Below, piece by piece: positions 8,243 to 15,808 of a DNA stretch of 64,000 bases. Made by a program: the position numbers and the translations under genes. Numbering within the stretch: position 1 is the stretch's first letter; the number at the start of each line of letters is the position of its first letter. The stretch lies in contig NZ_QUQO01000002.1 of the NCBI RefSeq assembly GCF_003399445.1, positions 62,001 through 126,000 on the forward strand, given 5' to 3'. The DNA is from Parvularcula marina (GTDB lineage Bacteria; Pseudomonadota; Alphaproteobacteria; Caulobacterales; Parvularculaceae). The notes beneath the pieces are model-generated. The model had not been told where the DNA came from and did no database searches. It saw nothing but the letters and a program-made list of their open reading frames with translations.

Positions 8243-10461
8243 AACCGGCTCCCGACACAGGCTGCCCTTCGGGCCTCGCACCGGCAGAAAACGAAACCAG
8301 CGCCCCGGACCCGGCGGCTTTCGTGCGCAAGCGCGAGGGCGGCAAGGAGCTGGAGCTTTATGTCCGCGGCGCCAAATGCGCAGGGTGTATCTCCAAGATC
8401 GAAAAGGCGGTGACGGCGCTCGACGGTGTTGAAGAGGCCCGCCTCAACCTCTCGACCGGCAAGCTGCATGTCCGCTGGCAGGGCGGCCTTGCGCCCGCCC
8501 GCGTGACCTCAGCCGTGGCGGAGCTTGGCTATGGGGTCACCCCCTTTGATCCGGTGGCGGCGGAAGAGGAAAAAGATGCCTACGGACGGCTTCTCATCCG
8601 CTCGCTCGCGGTGGCGGGCTTTGCGGCGGCCAATATCATGCTGCTCTCGGTCTCGGTCTGGGCGGCCAATGGCGGCGAGATGGGCGAGGCCACACGGCGG
8701 CTCTTCCATCTGATCTCCGGGCTGATCGCGATTCCGGCGGCGCTTTATGCCGGCCGGCCCTTCTTTTCCTCCGCATGGGGCGCGCTCAAGCAGGGCCACG
8801 CCAATATGGACGTGCCGATCTCGCTCGCCGTCTTCCTTGCGCTCGGGGTTTCCCTGTCCGAGGCGCTGATGGGCGGCGTCCACGCCTATTTCGATGCAGC
8901 GGTGATGCTGCTCTTCTTCCTTCTGATCGGTCGATGGCTCGATCATCATCTGCGCAACAAGGCACGGTCGGCGGCGCGGGATCTGCTGGCGCTTCAGGCA
9001 ACGACCGCGACCCGGCTGGATGCGGGCGGCCATGCCGTCTCTGTCACGTCCAAGGATATCGCGCCGGGCGACCGGCTGCGGCTTGGCGCGGGCGACCGGG
9101 TGCCGGTCGATGTCACCGTGCTCGAAGGTGAATCGGACGTGGACGTTGCATTGCTGACGGGCGAGCCCATCCCGATCACCGCAAAGCCGGGCGACCGGCT
9201 GTCAGGCGGCGCGGTCAATCTCTCCCATACCCTGATCGTGCGGGCAGAGGCCGATGTCACAAGCTCGCTGGTCGCTGATCTCGTCCGCCTTGTGGAGGCC
9301 GGGCAGCAGACCAAGGGCCGCTTCACGATCCTCGCCGATCGGGCGGCGCGCGCCTATGTGCCGATCGTCCATACGCTCGCGGCCGTGACCTTTGCGGGCT
9401 GGCTCTTCTTCGGGGCCGGGGTGCGTGAGGCGATCATGGCGGCGACCGCCGTCCTCATCATCACCTGTCCGTGTGCGCTTGGTCTGGCGACCCCGGCGGT
9501 GCAGGTCGTCGCCACGGGTCAGCTTTTCCGCCGCGGCATTCTGGTGAAAAGCGGCGATGCCCTCGAACGTCTCGCCGCTGTCCGGCATGTCGTCTTTGAC
9601 AAGACCGGCACGCTGACAAGGGGCCAGCTTTCATGGCTCAATCCGGATGCGCTGGATACGGATCAACTGTCGTCTGTGGCCCAGCTTGCGCGCGCCAGCC
9701 GCCATCCTATCGCGCGGGCCATCGTCGTCCATGCGGGCGGCGGCCCGGTCGCTGATACGGTCGATGAATATGCCGGTCTCGGCGTCAGAGGGACAGTCGA
9801 GGGCCGGGAGATCCTGCTCGGGCGGGCGGAATTTGTCGGGGCCGAAGATCCGGGTCAGGCCGCAGGTCCCATGGCGTGGGTTCGTATTGGCGAGACTGCG
9901 CCCATCCAGCTTCGTTTTGCTGATACGCTCCGCAAGGACAGTATCCGGACGATTGAAAATCTCAAAGAAGCGGGCCCTACCGTATCGCTTCTCTCCGGTG
10001 ACCGCGCGGCCTCGGTCGAGGCGATTGCGCGTGAGACCGGGATTGATGACTGGACCGCCGAAGTCACCCCGCAGGACAAGGCGGAAGTCCTCAAATCCTA
10101 TGAGACACGCGGCATCATGACCGCCATGGTCGGGGACGGCATCAATGACGCGCCCGCCATGGCCCATGCCGGCGTCTCGCTGTCGCCGGGCACGGCGGCC
10201 GATGCCGCTCAATCCGCCGCCGATTTCGTCTTTCAGGGGGAGGAGCTTTCGGCGATTATCGAGGCGCGCGGCATGGCGCTGCGCTCCAAACGGCACATTC
10301 TTCAGAATTTCGCCTTCGCCGCAGCCTATAATCTCGTTGCCGCGCCGCTTGCCATGGCGGGGATCGTCACCCCTCTGATTGCCGCGCTCGCCATGTCGGG
10401 CTCATCGCTGATCGTCACGCTCAATGCGCTGCGGCTCGCGGGTGGAAAGAAGGCAACATGA
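8239..10461 (+). CDS. ccoI: copper-exporting P-type ATPase for cbb3 assembly
   Basis: CcoI/FixI is a P1B-type ATPase that moves copper across the inner membrane for insertion into cbb3 oxidase. The 740 residues have an N-terminal metal-binding domain with KCAGC (C47, C50), the membrane metal site CPC in TCPCALGLA, the phosphorylation motif DKTGTLT, HPIARAI in the nucleotide domain, and GDGINDAPAMA. The start is the ATG in the ATGA overlap with ccoH; an upstream frame start at 8161 lies within ccoH and is rejected. It overlaps ccoS in the same way. Confidence 0.96.
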   Translation: MKPAPDTGCPSGLAPAENETSAPDPAAFVRKREGGKELELYVRGAKCAGCISKIEKAVTALDGVEEARLNLSTGKLHVRWQGGLAPARVTSAVAELGYGVTPFDPVAAEEEKDAYGRLLIRSLAVAGFAAANIMLLSVSVWAANGGEMGEATRRLFHLISGLIAIPAALYAGRPFFSSAWGALKQGHANMDVPISLAVFLALGVSLSEALMGGVHAYFDAAVMLLFFLLIGRWLDHHLRNKARSAARDLLALQATTATRLDAGGHAVSVTSKDIAPGDRLRLGAGDRVPVDVTVLEGESDVDVALLTGEPIPITAKPGDRLSGGAVNLSHTLIVRAEADVTSSLVADLVRLVEAGQQTKGRFTILADRAARAYVPIVHTLAAVTFAGWLFFGAGVREAIMAATAVLIITCPCALGLATPAVQVVATGQLFRRGILVKSGDALERLAAVRHVVFDKTGTLTRGQLSWLNPDALDTDQLSSVAQLARASRHPIARAIVVHAGGGPVADTVDEYAGLGVRGTVEGREILLGRAEFVGAEDPGQAAGPMAWVRIGETAPIQLRFADTLRKDSIRTIENLKEAGPTVSLLSGDRAASVEAIARETGIDDWTAEVTPQDKAEVLKSYETRGIMTAMVGDGINDAPAMAHAGVSLSPGTAADAAQSAADFVFQGEELSAIIEARGMALRSKRHILQNFAFAAAYNLVAAPLAMAGIVTPLIAALAMSGSSLIVTLNALRLAGGKKAT

Positions 10462-10646
10462 CCGGGCTTCTCTTCCTTATCCCGATTGCGCTGCTGATGG
10501 GCGGTGTTGCGGTGGCGGCCTTCATGTGGTCGCTCAGCAATGGTCAGTATAATGACCCTGAGGGCGCGGCGAGCCGCATCCTGCTCGACGATGACCTCGA
10601 AGAGCAGGAGGAGCTGGAGCGTCAGTCGCCGAATGCCTCGCGATAG
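10458..10646 (+). CDS. ccoS: cbb3-type oxidase assembly protein CcoS
   Basis: A 62-residue protein with one N-terminal membrane helix (LLFLIPIALLMGGVAVAAFMW) followed by SLSNGQYNDPEGAASRIL, the family signature. CcoS is needed for cofactor insertion into cbb3 oxidase. It starts in an ATGA overlap with ccoI, and its last 25 bp overlap the convergent DUF2189 gene. Confidence 0.92.
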   Translation: MTGLLFLIPIALLMGGVAVAAFMWSLSNGQYNDPEGAASRILLDDDLEEQEELERQSPNASR

Positions 10647-11410
10647 CCATGCCATGTGGCAAGGCCGATTAGCGGGAAGAGCAGGATAAAGCCTAAGAGG
10701 AATGTTGCGGCACTGATCGCAACGCTCGCTGCAATGATCCACGCCCATAACAGCATCGGCTTGGGCTGGGCGATCACCGCATTGACGCTGGCGCCAATAG
10801 CGGTGGCAAAATCGACATCCTTATCCATCAGCATGGGGATCGAAAACGCCGTGATCGCAAAGATCGAAAAGGCGATGATCCCGCCGACAATCGTCCCGAT
10901 GGTCAGGAGTGACAGCCCCGGCAGCGTGCCGAGCGCAAAGCTCGTGAACTCACCGGGCGCGATATACTGGCCGCCGGCGAACATCACGAGCAGCCCCAGC
11001 GCGCACAGCGTCCAGATAAAGAGCCCGAAGAGCAGCATGACCCCCAGATAGGCAACTCCGATCGGGGCTGCGGCCTTCACGAACAGAACATCACGCCAGC
11101 CGGGCAGTCGGCCTGCCTCGATCTCTCGCGCATAGGCGTAAAGCCCGGCAGCCATCAGCGGGCCAACCAATGCAAAGGCGCCAACTGCGACCGGCACGGC
11201 GGCTGTCATGCCCATAAGGCTGAGCCCCAAAACGATGGCATAGCCGAGCGCGACGAAGAGGACGCCATAGCCCGCGGCGAGGAGAGGGCGTTTCTGGTAA
11301 TCGGCCCACCCCTTTTCCAGCCATCGCCAAGGCGCAGTGGCGGAGAGTTTTTTCGCCATGGGAATGGAGTTACCGGAACTGGAAATCGACTCTGCCGTAT
11401 TGGGTGTCAC
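10622..11410 (-). CDS. DUF2189 family polytopic membrane protein
   Basis: A 262-residue inner-membrane protein of the DUF2189 family, with a soluble N-terminus (WRWLEKGWADYQKRP) and about six hydrophobic helices. The GTG at 11410 is chosen because AGGAGG sits five bases upstream. The longer frame from 11473 would begin almost at the edge of the FNR box at 11479. It diverges from ompW across that box and converges with ccoS. The family function is unknown; proximity to cbb3 genes suggests a role in low-oxygen physiology. Confidence 0.85.
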   Translation of the reverse strand: MTPNTAESISSSGNSIPMAKKLSATAPWRWLEKGWADYQKRPLLAAGYGVLFVALGYAIVLGLSLMGMTAAVPVAVGAFALVGPLMAAGLYAYAREIEAGRLPGWRDVLFVKAAAPIGVAYLGVMLLFGLFIWTLCALGLLVMFAGGQYIAPGEFTSFALGTLPGLSLLTIGTIVGGIIAFSIFAITAFSIPMLMDKDVDFATAIGASVNAVIAQPKPMLLWAWIIAASVAISAATFLLGFILLFPLIGLATWHGYREAFGD

Positions 11411-11478
11411 CTGTTCCTCCTCAATATTTTTGTCTCGTATTTTTATAGCCGTTTTTTCCGCGAATGTACGCATTTCAT

Positions 11479-11492
11479 TTGATCTGGATCAA
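11479..11492. promoter_or_regulatory. palindromic FNR box between DUF2189 gene and ompW
   Basis: TTGATCTGGATCAA is a perfect match to TTGAT-N4-ATCAA with fully symmetric arms. A class II start on the plus strand would be near 11527, 25 bp before the ompW ATG. On the minus strand TATAAA (plus-strand 11442-11447) could be the -10 for the DUF2189 gene, whose GTG is at 11410. It is probably used by both genes. Confidence 0.85.
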
Positions 11493-11551
11493 ATGCTTGC
11501 TGCATCGCGGCGTTATCGAGGCGAGGCATTCTTTATGGTTAGGAGAACGAA

Positions 11552-12202
11552 ATGCTTCGTGCAGCACTTATCGGAACAGCGGCCATCGGGGCCATGACCT
11601 CAGTTGCAGCCGCAGAGCAAGGGGACTGGATCGTCCGTGGGCGGGCCATTCTCGTTTCGCCACAGGAAGACGCATCCGGCGTCGAGCCGGCCTTCCCGAA
11701 TGGCTCGGTCGAGGTTGAAGATGCGGTCGTACCGGAGCTTGATTTCACTTATTTCCTGACACGGAATGTCGGGGTGGAACTCATCCTTGCGACCAGCCCG
11801 CATGATCTTGAAGGCACAGGTGACCTGGAAGGTCTCGGCAAGATCGGGGATGTCTGGGCGCTGCCGCCGACCCTGACTCTGCAATATCACTTCCAGCCTG
11901 AGGCGAAGGTTCGTCCTTACGTTGGTGTCGGGTTCAACTACACCATCTTCTATAATGAGGATGCGACCTCCAGCCTGAACAACGCCATTGGCGATACCTC
12001 GATCAGCCTTGACGAGAGCTTTGGCGTCGCCGTGCAGGCAGGTGTCGATGTCGATGTTTCCGAGAACTGGTTCGTCAATGCGGACATCAAATGGATCCAG
12101 ATCGATACCACCGCGACCCTGAACACCGGCGGGTCGATCAACAAGGTCGATGTCGAGCTTGATCCGATCGTGGCCGGTATTGGTCTCGGCCGCCGATTCT
12201 AA
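11552..12202 (+). CDS. ompW: OmpW family outer-membrane protein
   Basis: OmpW proteins are eight-stranded outer-membrane barrels that let small hydrophobic molecules pass, and are often induced under low oxygen. The 216 residues begin with a signal peptide (cleavage near VAAAEQ), contain the family segment LPPTLTLQYHF, PYVGVGFNYT, and end in GLGRRF with a terminal aromatic residue as barrel proteins do. TAGGAG lies a few bases before the ATG. The gene has its own FNR box upstream and an intrinsic terminator downstream. Confidence 0.9.
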   Translation: MLRAALIGTAAIGAMTSVAAAEQGDWIVRGRAILVSPQEDASGVEPAFPNGSVEVEDAVVPELDFTYFLTRNVGVELILATSPHDLEGTGDLEGLGKIGDVWALPPTLTLQYHFQPEAKVRPYVGVGFNYTIFYNEDATSSLNNAIGDTSISLDESFGVAVQAGVDVDVSENWFVNADIKWIQIDTTATLNTGGSINKVDVELDPIVAGIGLGRRF

Positions 12203-12223
12203 GGTCTTAACCTCCCTGACTCA

Positions 12224-12258
12224 CCCAGATTGGGATAATCTCCCAATCTGGGCCTTTT
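12224..12258 (+). terminator. intrinsic terminator after ompW
   Basis: CCCAGATTGGGA at 12224-12235 pairs perfectly with TCCCAATCTGGG at 12241-12252 across a 5-nt loop, followed by CCTTTTCT. It lies 22 bp after the ompW stop. Confidence 0.85.
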
Positions 12259-12333
12259 CTTGTGTGGAATTTGGGAGCACAATCGCTGCGGACGGGTGTA
12301 TGTATGAACCTGATCCAGTGAAGGGGTGGCTCC

Positions 12334-12591
12334 ATGTTCGACAAACTGTTCCGCGAGCATCCGGCGACAGTCGGTGAGTCTTATACGGAGCATTTGCGAC
12401 AGGCACTCGGATTCTCTCTCAGCCTTCTCTTCGCTGGATTAGCCTGCCTCGTGCATGCTTTCATTCCGGGTCTCTGCAAGACGACCGGCAGCCAGAAAAT
12501 CCGTGAACTGCATGAGCGGATGGTGACCCACCGGCATGAGCAGACACCCAATCGCCGCGCGGCGCGTCAGGTCTCTCGCGACACGGTGTAG
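12334..12591 (+). CDS. small DUF6356-like membrane protein
   Basis: An 85-residue protein with an N-terminal MFDKLFREHPATVGESYTEH segment, one membrane helix (about 28-47) and a basic tail. The HPxxVGESYxEH pattern is that of a small conserved family, recalled as DUF6356, of unknown function. GAAGGGG lies upstream of the ATG. It stands alone and converges with the Lrp gene. Confidence 0.75.
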   Translation: MFDKLFREHPATVGESYTEHLRQALGFSLSLLFAGLACLVHAFIPGLCKTTGSQKIRELHERMVTHRHEQTPNRRAARQVSRDTV

Positions 12592-12597
12592 GAGGGC

Positions 12598-13074
12598 TCA
12601 GCTCTCTTCGACCGGCACGGCGGTCGTGTTCTTGATGTCTTCCATAGCAAACGAAGCCGACACATCGAGCAGGGGGCCGATTTTGACGATCTCCTTATAG
12701 ATCTCGTCATAGTGCCGAACGTCCCGCACCACCAGTTTGGCCATGTAATCGACATCTCCTGACATGCGGTAGAACTCGACGACTTCCGGGCGCGACACGA
12801 TCTGACTGACGAATTTCTTATACCAGTCGGCGCTGTGCTCACGTACACGGAGGATGGCAAAGACGGTGAGGGGATAACCCAGCTTCTCAGCGTCAAAGAC
12901 CGCGACACGAGCTTTGAGGACACCCTCATCCTCCATCGTCTTGATGCGCCGCCAGCAGGCATTTTGCGAAAGGCCGACCATCTCGCCGACCTTCTGAATC
13001 GAAAGGCTCGCATCCTTCTGCAGGATGTCGATGATGCGGCGGTCGATTGCGTCGAGTTTGGGGGGCGTGCTCAT
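12598..13074 (-). CDS. Lrp/AsnC family transcriptional regulator
   Basis: A 158-residue Lrp-type regulator. The N-terminal winged HTH (about 7-55; LDAIDRRIIDILQKD, VGLSQNACWRRIKTMEDEGV) is followed by the RAM ligand-binding domain with VVEFYRMSGDVDYMAKLVV. The ligand is probably an amino acid, as usual for the family, but cannot be named. It lies 58 bp downstream of the D,D-carboxypeptidase gene on the same strand. Confidence 0.92.
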   Translation of the reverse strand: MSTPPKLDAIDRRIIDILQKDASLSIQKVGEMVGLSQNACWRRIKTMEDEGVLKARVAVFDAEKLGYPLTVFAILRVREHSADWYKKFVSQIVSRPEVVEFYRMSGDVDYMAKLVVRDVRHYDEIYKEIVKIGPLLDVSASFAMEDIKNTTAVPVEES

Positions 13075-13132
13075 GTCCCCCTCTTAGGCCGATGCGGACC
13101 GGATAGGCGAGAGGGGCCGTGCGGCCTAGTCG

Positions 13133-14458
13133 CTACTCTGCGAGCTGCAGGATCAGGCAATCCGTGCCGGATTTTTTCAGCGCGGTGCAGGAGGCGGAGG
13201 CCTCGTTCTCGGTCAGCCGCGTGAAACGGGCGCGATAGACCGGGTCTTTCTCTTTCTGCGCGATATTCACCTCGCGGCCGGCATCGGGCCAGACGGCGCG
13301 GATCGTATCCTGCGTCCGGTGGATCTGCTCGATCGCCTGCGGTTGCGATTTGAACGCGCCGACCTGAACGATCCAGTTACGGACGAGATCAAGGTCAGCA
13401 TCGCCTTCACCGATGGGACCTGTGTCGGCAATGCCGGGCTCGGTCGGCGCCATCAGAGCGGCAAGCTGGGTCGATTGGTCTGCCTGCGCCGTCACTGGCA
13501 ACAGGCTGGAAACATCGCCGCCAGCGAGAGCGGAGGGCGCGGCGCTCGCTTTGACCGAAGCGAGAAGAACAGGTGCTTCTTCAATCCGGTCCGGGCGCAG
13601 GCCCGGAACAGGGCGCACACTGTGAATTGATTTAACGAGGGTCGGGCGCTTCTCGATCGCGTCGAACGCATTCGAGAGGATCAGCTCCATGTGGTTGTTG
13701 CGGGTCGTGCCTGAGCGTCCACCAAGCACAATGCCGATCAGGCGATGGCCGTCACGTTCGGCAGTCGTTGAGAGGTTATAGCCCGAGGCGCGGGTATAGC
13801 CGGTCTTGATGCCGTCAGCGCCTTTATAATGCTGGGTCACCTTGTTGTGGGATTTATAGGTCCGGCCATCCCACACGAATGAGTCGTCGTCGAAATAATG
13901 GAAATATTGCGGGAAGTCCTGAACCAGCCGCTGGGAGAGGGTGGCCATGTCGCGGGCGGTCGTGCGCTGGCGTGTATCGGGCAGGCCTGAGGCGTTCCGG
14001 AAGGTCGTGCGGCGCATGCCGATCTGGCGCGCCTTGCTCGTCATCTTGGCGGCGAACTGGCTTTCTGTCCCGCCGAGCTTTTCAGCAACGGCAGTCGCCA
14101 CGTCATTCGCAGATTTGATGACCAGCGCCTGGATCGCGGTTTCGACATCGATTGTGGTGCCCTGTTTGATGCCGAGCTTGGATGCCGGCTGCAATGCGGC
14201 GCGTTTTGAGACAGGGATCTTGTCCGTCAGCTTTATCTCGCCAGTCTCGAGCGCCTCAAACAACATGTAGAGCGTCATCATTTTGGTGAGGGACGCAGGA
14301 TAACGTGTTTCGTTTGAGTACCGGTCGAAAAGAACGTCGCCTGTCTCTGCATGGATCACATAGGCGGCGTATTTGGGGTTTGCCGAAGCTACGCCCACGC
14401 TGCAGGTCATGACAGCGAGGATACTCAGAAGAATTCGGCGGGGCTGAAATCTGTACAT
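13133..14458 (-). CDS. D-alanyl-D-alanine carboxypeptidase with C-terminal SPOR domain
   Basis: A PBP5/6-type serine peptidase that trims the terminal D-Ala of peptidoglycan stem peptides in the periplasm. A signal peptide (cleavage near VASANPKYAA) precedes the penicillin-binding motifs: ASLTKM (SxxK), SAND (SxN) and KTGYT (KTG). After a Pro/Ala-rich stretch a SPOR-like domain (WIVQVGAFKSQPQAIEQI) closes the protein and should bind denuded glycan at the septum. The ATG at 14458 has TAGG close upstream; a GTG at 14473 is an alternative start. The C-terminal SPOR fusion is common in alphaproteobacteria. Confidence 0.9.
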   Translation of the reverse strand: MYRFQPRRILLSILAVMTCSVGVASANPKYAAYVIHAETGDVLFDRYSNETRYPASLTKMMTLYMLFEALETGEIKLTDKIPVSKRAALQPASKLGIKQGTTIDVETAIQALVIKSANDVATAVAEKLGGTESQFAAKMTSKARQIGMRRTTFRNASGLPDTRQRTTARDMATLSQRLVQDFPQYFHYFDDDSFVWDGRTYKSHNKVTQHYKGADGIKTGYTRASGYNLSTTAERDGHRLIGIVLGGRSGTTRNNHMELILSNAFDAIEKRPTLVKSIHSVRPVPGLRPDRIEEAPVLLASVKASAAPSALAGGDVSSLLPVTAQADQSTQLAALMAPTEPGIADTGPIGEGDADLDLVRNWIVQVGAFKSQPQAIEQIHRTQDTIRAVWPDAGREVNIAQKEKDPVYRARFTRLTENEASASCTALKKSGTDCLILQLAE

Positions 14459-14660
14459 AAACCTACGAGTCACGGGTCGCCTGCCACGATGTTACAATAT
14501 ACACAATCACGGCCGGTGGGCATCTGTAAATGCGTCCACAATATGGTCGCGATCCTCACTAAAGGGTTAATCGGGTTTAAGGATTCCCTTCGTCCCTGAC
14601 ATTGCAGGGGCTGTGCCGTGTGACCACCCGCTCTGATTTTTGTGCGCCGCACAATTTCCC

Positions 14661-14700
14661 TTGACGAGGTGGGGGAAGCGCCTTATGTTGCATTGCAGCA
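14661..14700 (+). promoter_or_regulatory. phasin promoter with a PhaR-type operator
   Basis: TTGACG (14661-14666), a 17-bp spacer and TATGTT (14684-14689) make a good sigma-70 promoter 160 bp before the phasin gene. TTGCATTGCAG (14688-14698) overlaps the -10 and resembles the TGC-rich sites bound by PhaR, the phasin repressor that is titrated by PHB. The rest of the 14459-14848 gap contains no convincing gene. Confidence 0.6.
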
Positions 14701-14848
14701 TAGCGATGTGGCCTCTCCGACGGGAACTGGGGATCACAACGCTTTGAGTCCCTCAGGTTCCAGTCTGGGGCGAAGAGTAGCGTGATTCACCGGCCGAAAA
14801 TCATCCATTGATGAGGTTGGCCACAAACGAAATTGAGTGAGGATAACC

Positions 14849-15292
14849 ATGAGCACTACACGGAAAAGCACGAAGGCAGCTTCCGACGCTGCCACCGAAG
14901 CCACCAAAACCGCGCAAGCCGCCGTCAATGATGGCATCGAGCGCATGACCCAAGGCATGTCGAAAATCGGCTCCTTCGGTCAGGAAAATGTCGAAGCCAT
15001 GATCGAATGCGCAACGACCGTCGCCAAAGGCGTCGAGAAAATCGCAGCCGAGAACGTCGAATATGCCAAGTCGCAAATGGACGCCGGCACCGACAAATTC
15101 CAGGCGCTCTCGAAAGCCAAGACGCCGCAAGAATTTTTTGAAGCCCAGTCCGAACTGTTCCGCACGTCGATGGAACAGCACATTGGTCAGGTCAACAAGG
15201 TCTCTGACATGTGGGTTGCTGCAGCCCGCGACGCCGCTCAGCCGCTTTCCAAGCGCTATTCGGCTTTCGTCGAGATGATGCAGACCCGCTAA
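14849..15292 (+). CDS. phasin family protein
   Basis: A 147-residue, helix-rich amphipathic protein with the phasin pattern: an Ala/Thr/Lys-rich N-terminus, then ENVEAMIECATTVAKGVEKIAAENVEYAKSQ-type helices and PQEFFEAQSE. Phasins coat polyhydroxyalkanoate granules. The ATG at 14849 (GTGAGGA upstream) is preferred over the in-frame ATG at 14837. A strong promoter lies upstream and a terminator downstream, so it is a single-gene unit. It implies that the organism makes PHA, although no PHA synthase is in the window. Confidence 0.9.
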   Translation: MSTTRKSTKAASDAATEATKTAQAAVNDGIERMTQGMSKIGSFGQENVEAMIECATTVAKGVEKIAAENVEYAKSQMDAGTDKFQALSKAKTPQEFFEAQSELFRTSMEQHIGQVNKVSDMWVAAARDAAQPLSKRYSAFVEMMQTR

Positions 15293-15320
15293 TCGCGACT
15301 GACATCAACGAATTCTAGAG

Positions 15321-15358
15321 ACCCCTGCCGCAGAAATGCGGTGGGGGTTTCTTTTTAT
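15321..15358 (+). terminator. intrinsic terminator after the phasin gene
   Basis: ACCCC-TG-CCGCA pairs with TGCGG-TG-GGGGT around a GAAA loop, followed by TTCTTTTTATT. It lies 28 bp downstream of the stop codon. Confidence 0.85.
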
Positions 15359-15457
15359 TCCGTCACGACCGGACCGGGTTAAACGTGATAAGGTTGCAGG
15401 CGAGGGTCGAACCCCCAAATAACCGCTTTCGGGATTGTTCTGACGAAAAGGAATTCG

Positions 15458-15808
15458 ATGACCACCTGGATGATGAGCGATGATGGTGACCAGGATGATG
15501 ACGGCCGCGGTGGCAGCGGCGTCAGCACGATTACGCGCACCTCACCGCGGACCAAGCGGCCATCCCTCTACAAGGTCCTTTTGCTCAATGATGACTATAC
15601 GCCCCAGGAATTCGTGGTCTGGCTGCTCGAGGCGGTCTTTCACAAGGGGCATGACGAGGCGCATCAGATCATGATGCATGTCCATAATACCGGCGTCGGG
15701 ATTTGCGGGGTCTATACCTATGAGGTGGCCGAGACCAAGGTTGCCCAGGTGCTGGAACTTGCACGGCGGAACGAACATCCCCTTCAATGCACGATGGAGC
15801 GTGAATGA
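15458..15808 (+). CDS. clpS: ATP-dependent Clp protease adaptor ClpS
   Basis: ClpS delivers N-end-rule substrates to ClpA. The 116 residues have a flexible Asp/Gly-rich N-terminus followed by the conserved core: [16 protein letters not shown], the HxxGxG-like [11 protein letters not shown] and the VAETKVAQV helix. AAAGGA lies before the ATG. The stop overlaps the clpA start, so the two are translationally coupled. Confidence 0.95.
   Translation: MTTWMMSDDGDQDDDGRGGSGVSTITRTSPRTKRPSLYKVLLLNDDYTPQEFVVWLLEAVFHKGHDEAHQIMMHVHNTGVGICGVYTYEVAETKVAQVLELARRNEHPLQCTMERE

Noticed and set aside
14561-14575. CtrA-like TTAA-N6-TTAA upstream of the D,D-carboxypeptidase gene
   Set aside because: The spacing is 6 rather than 7 and the wider consensus is not met.
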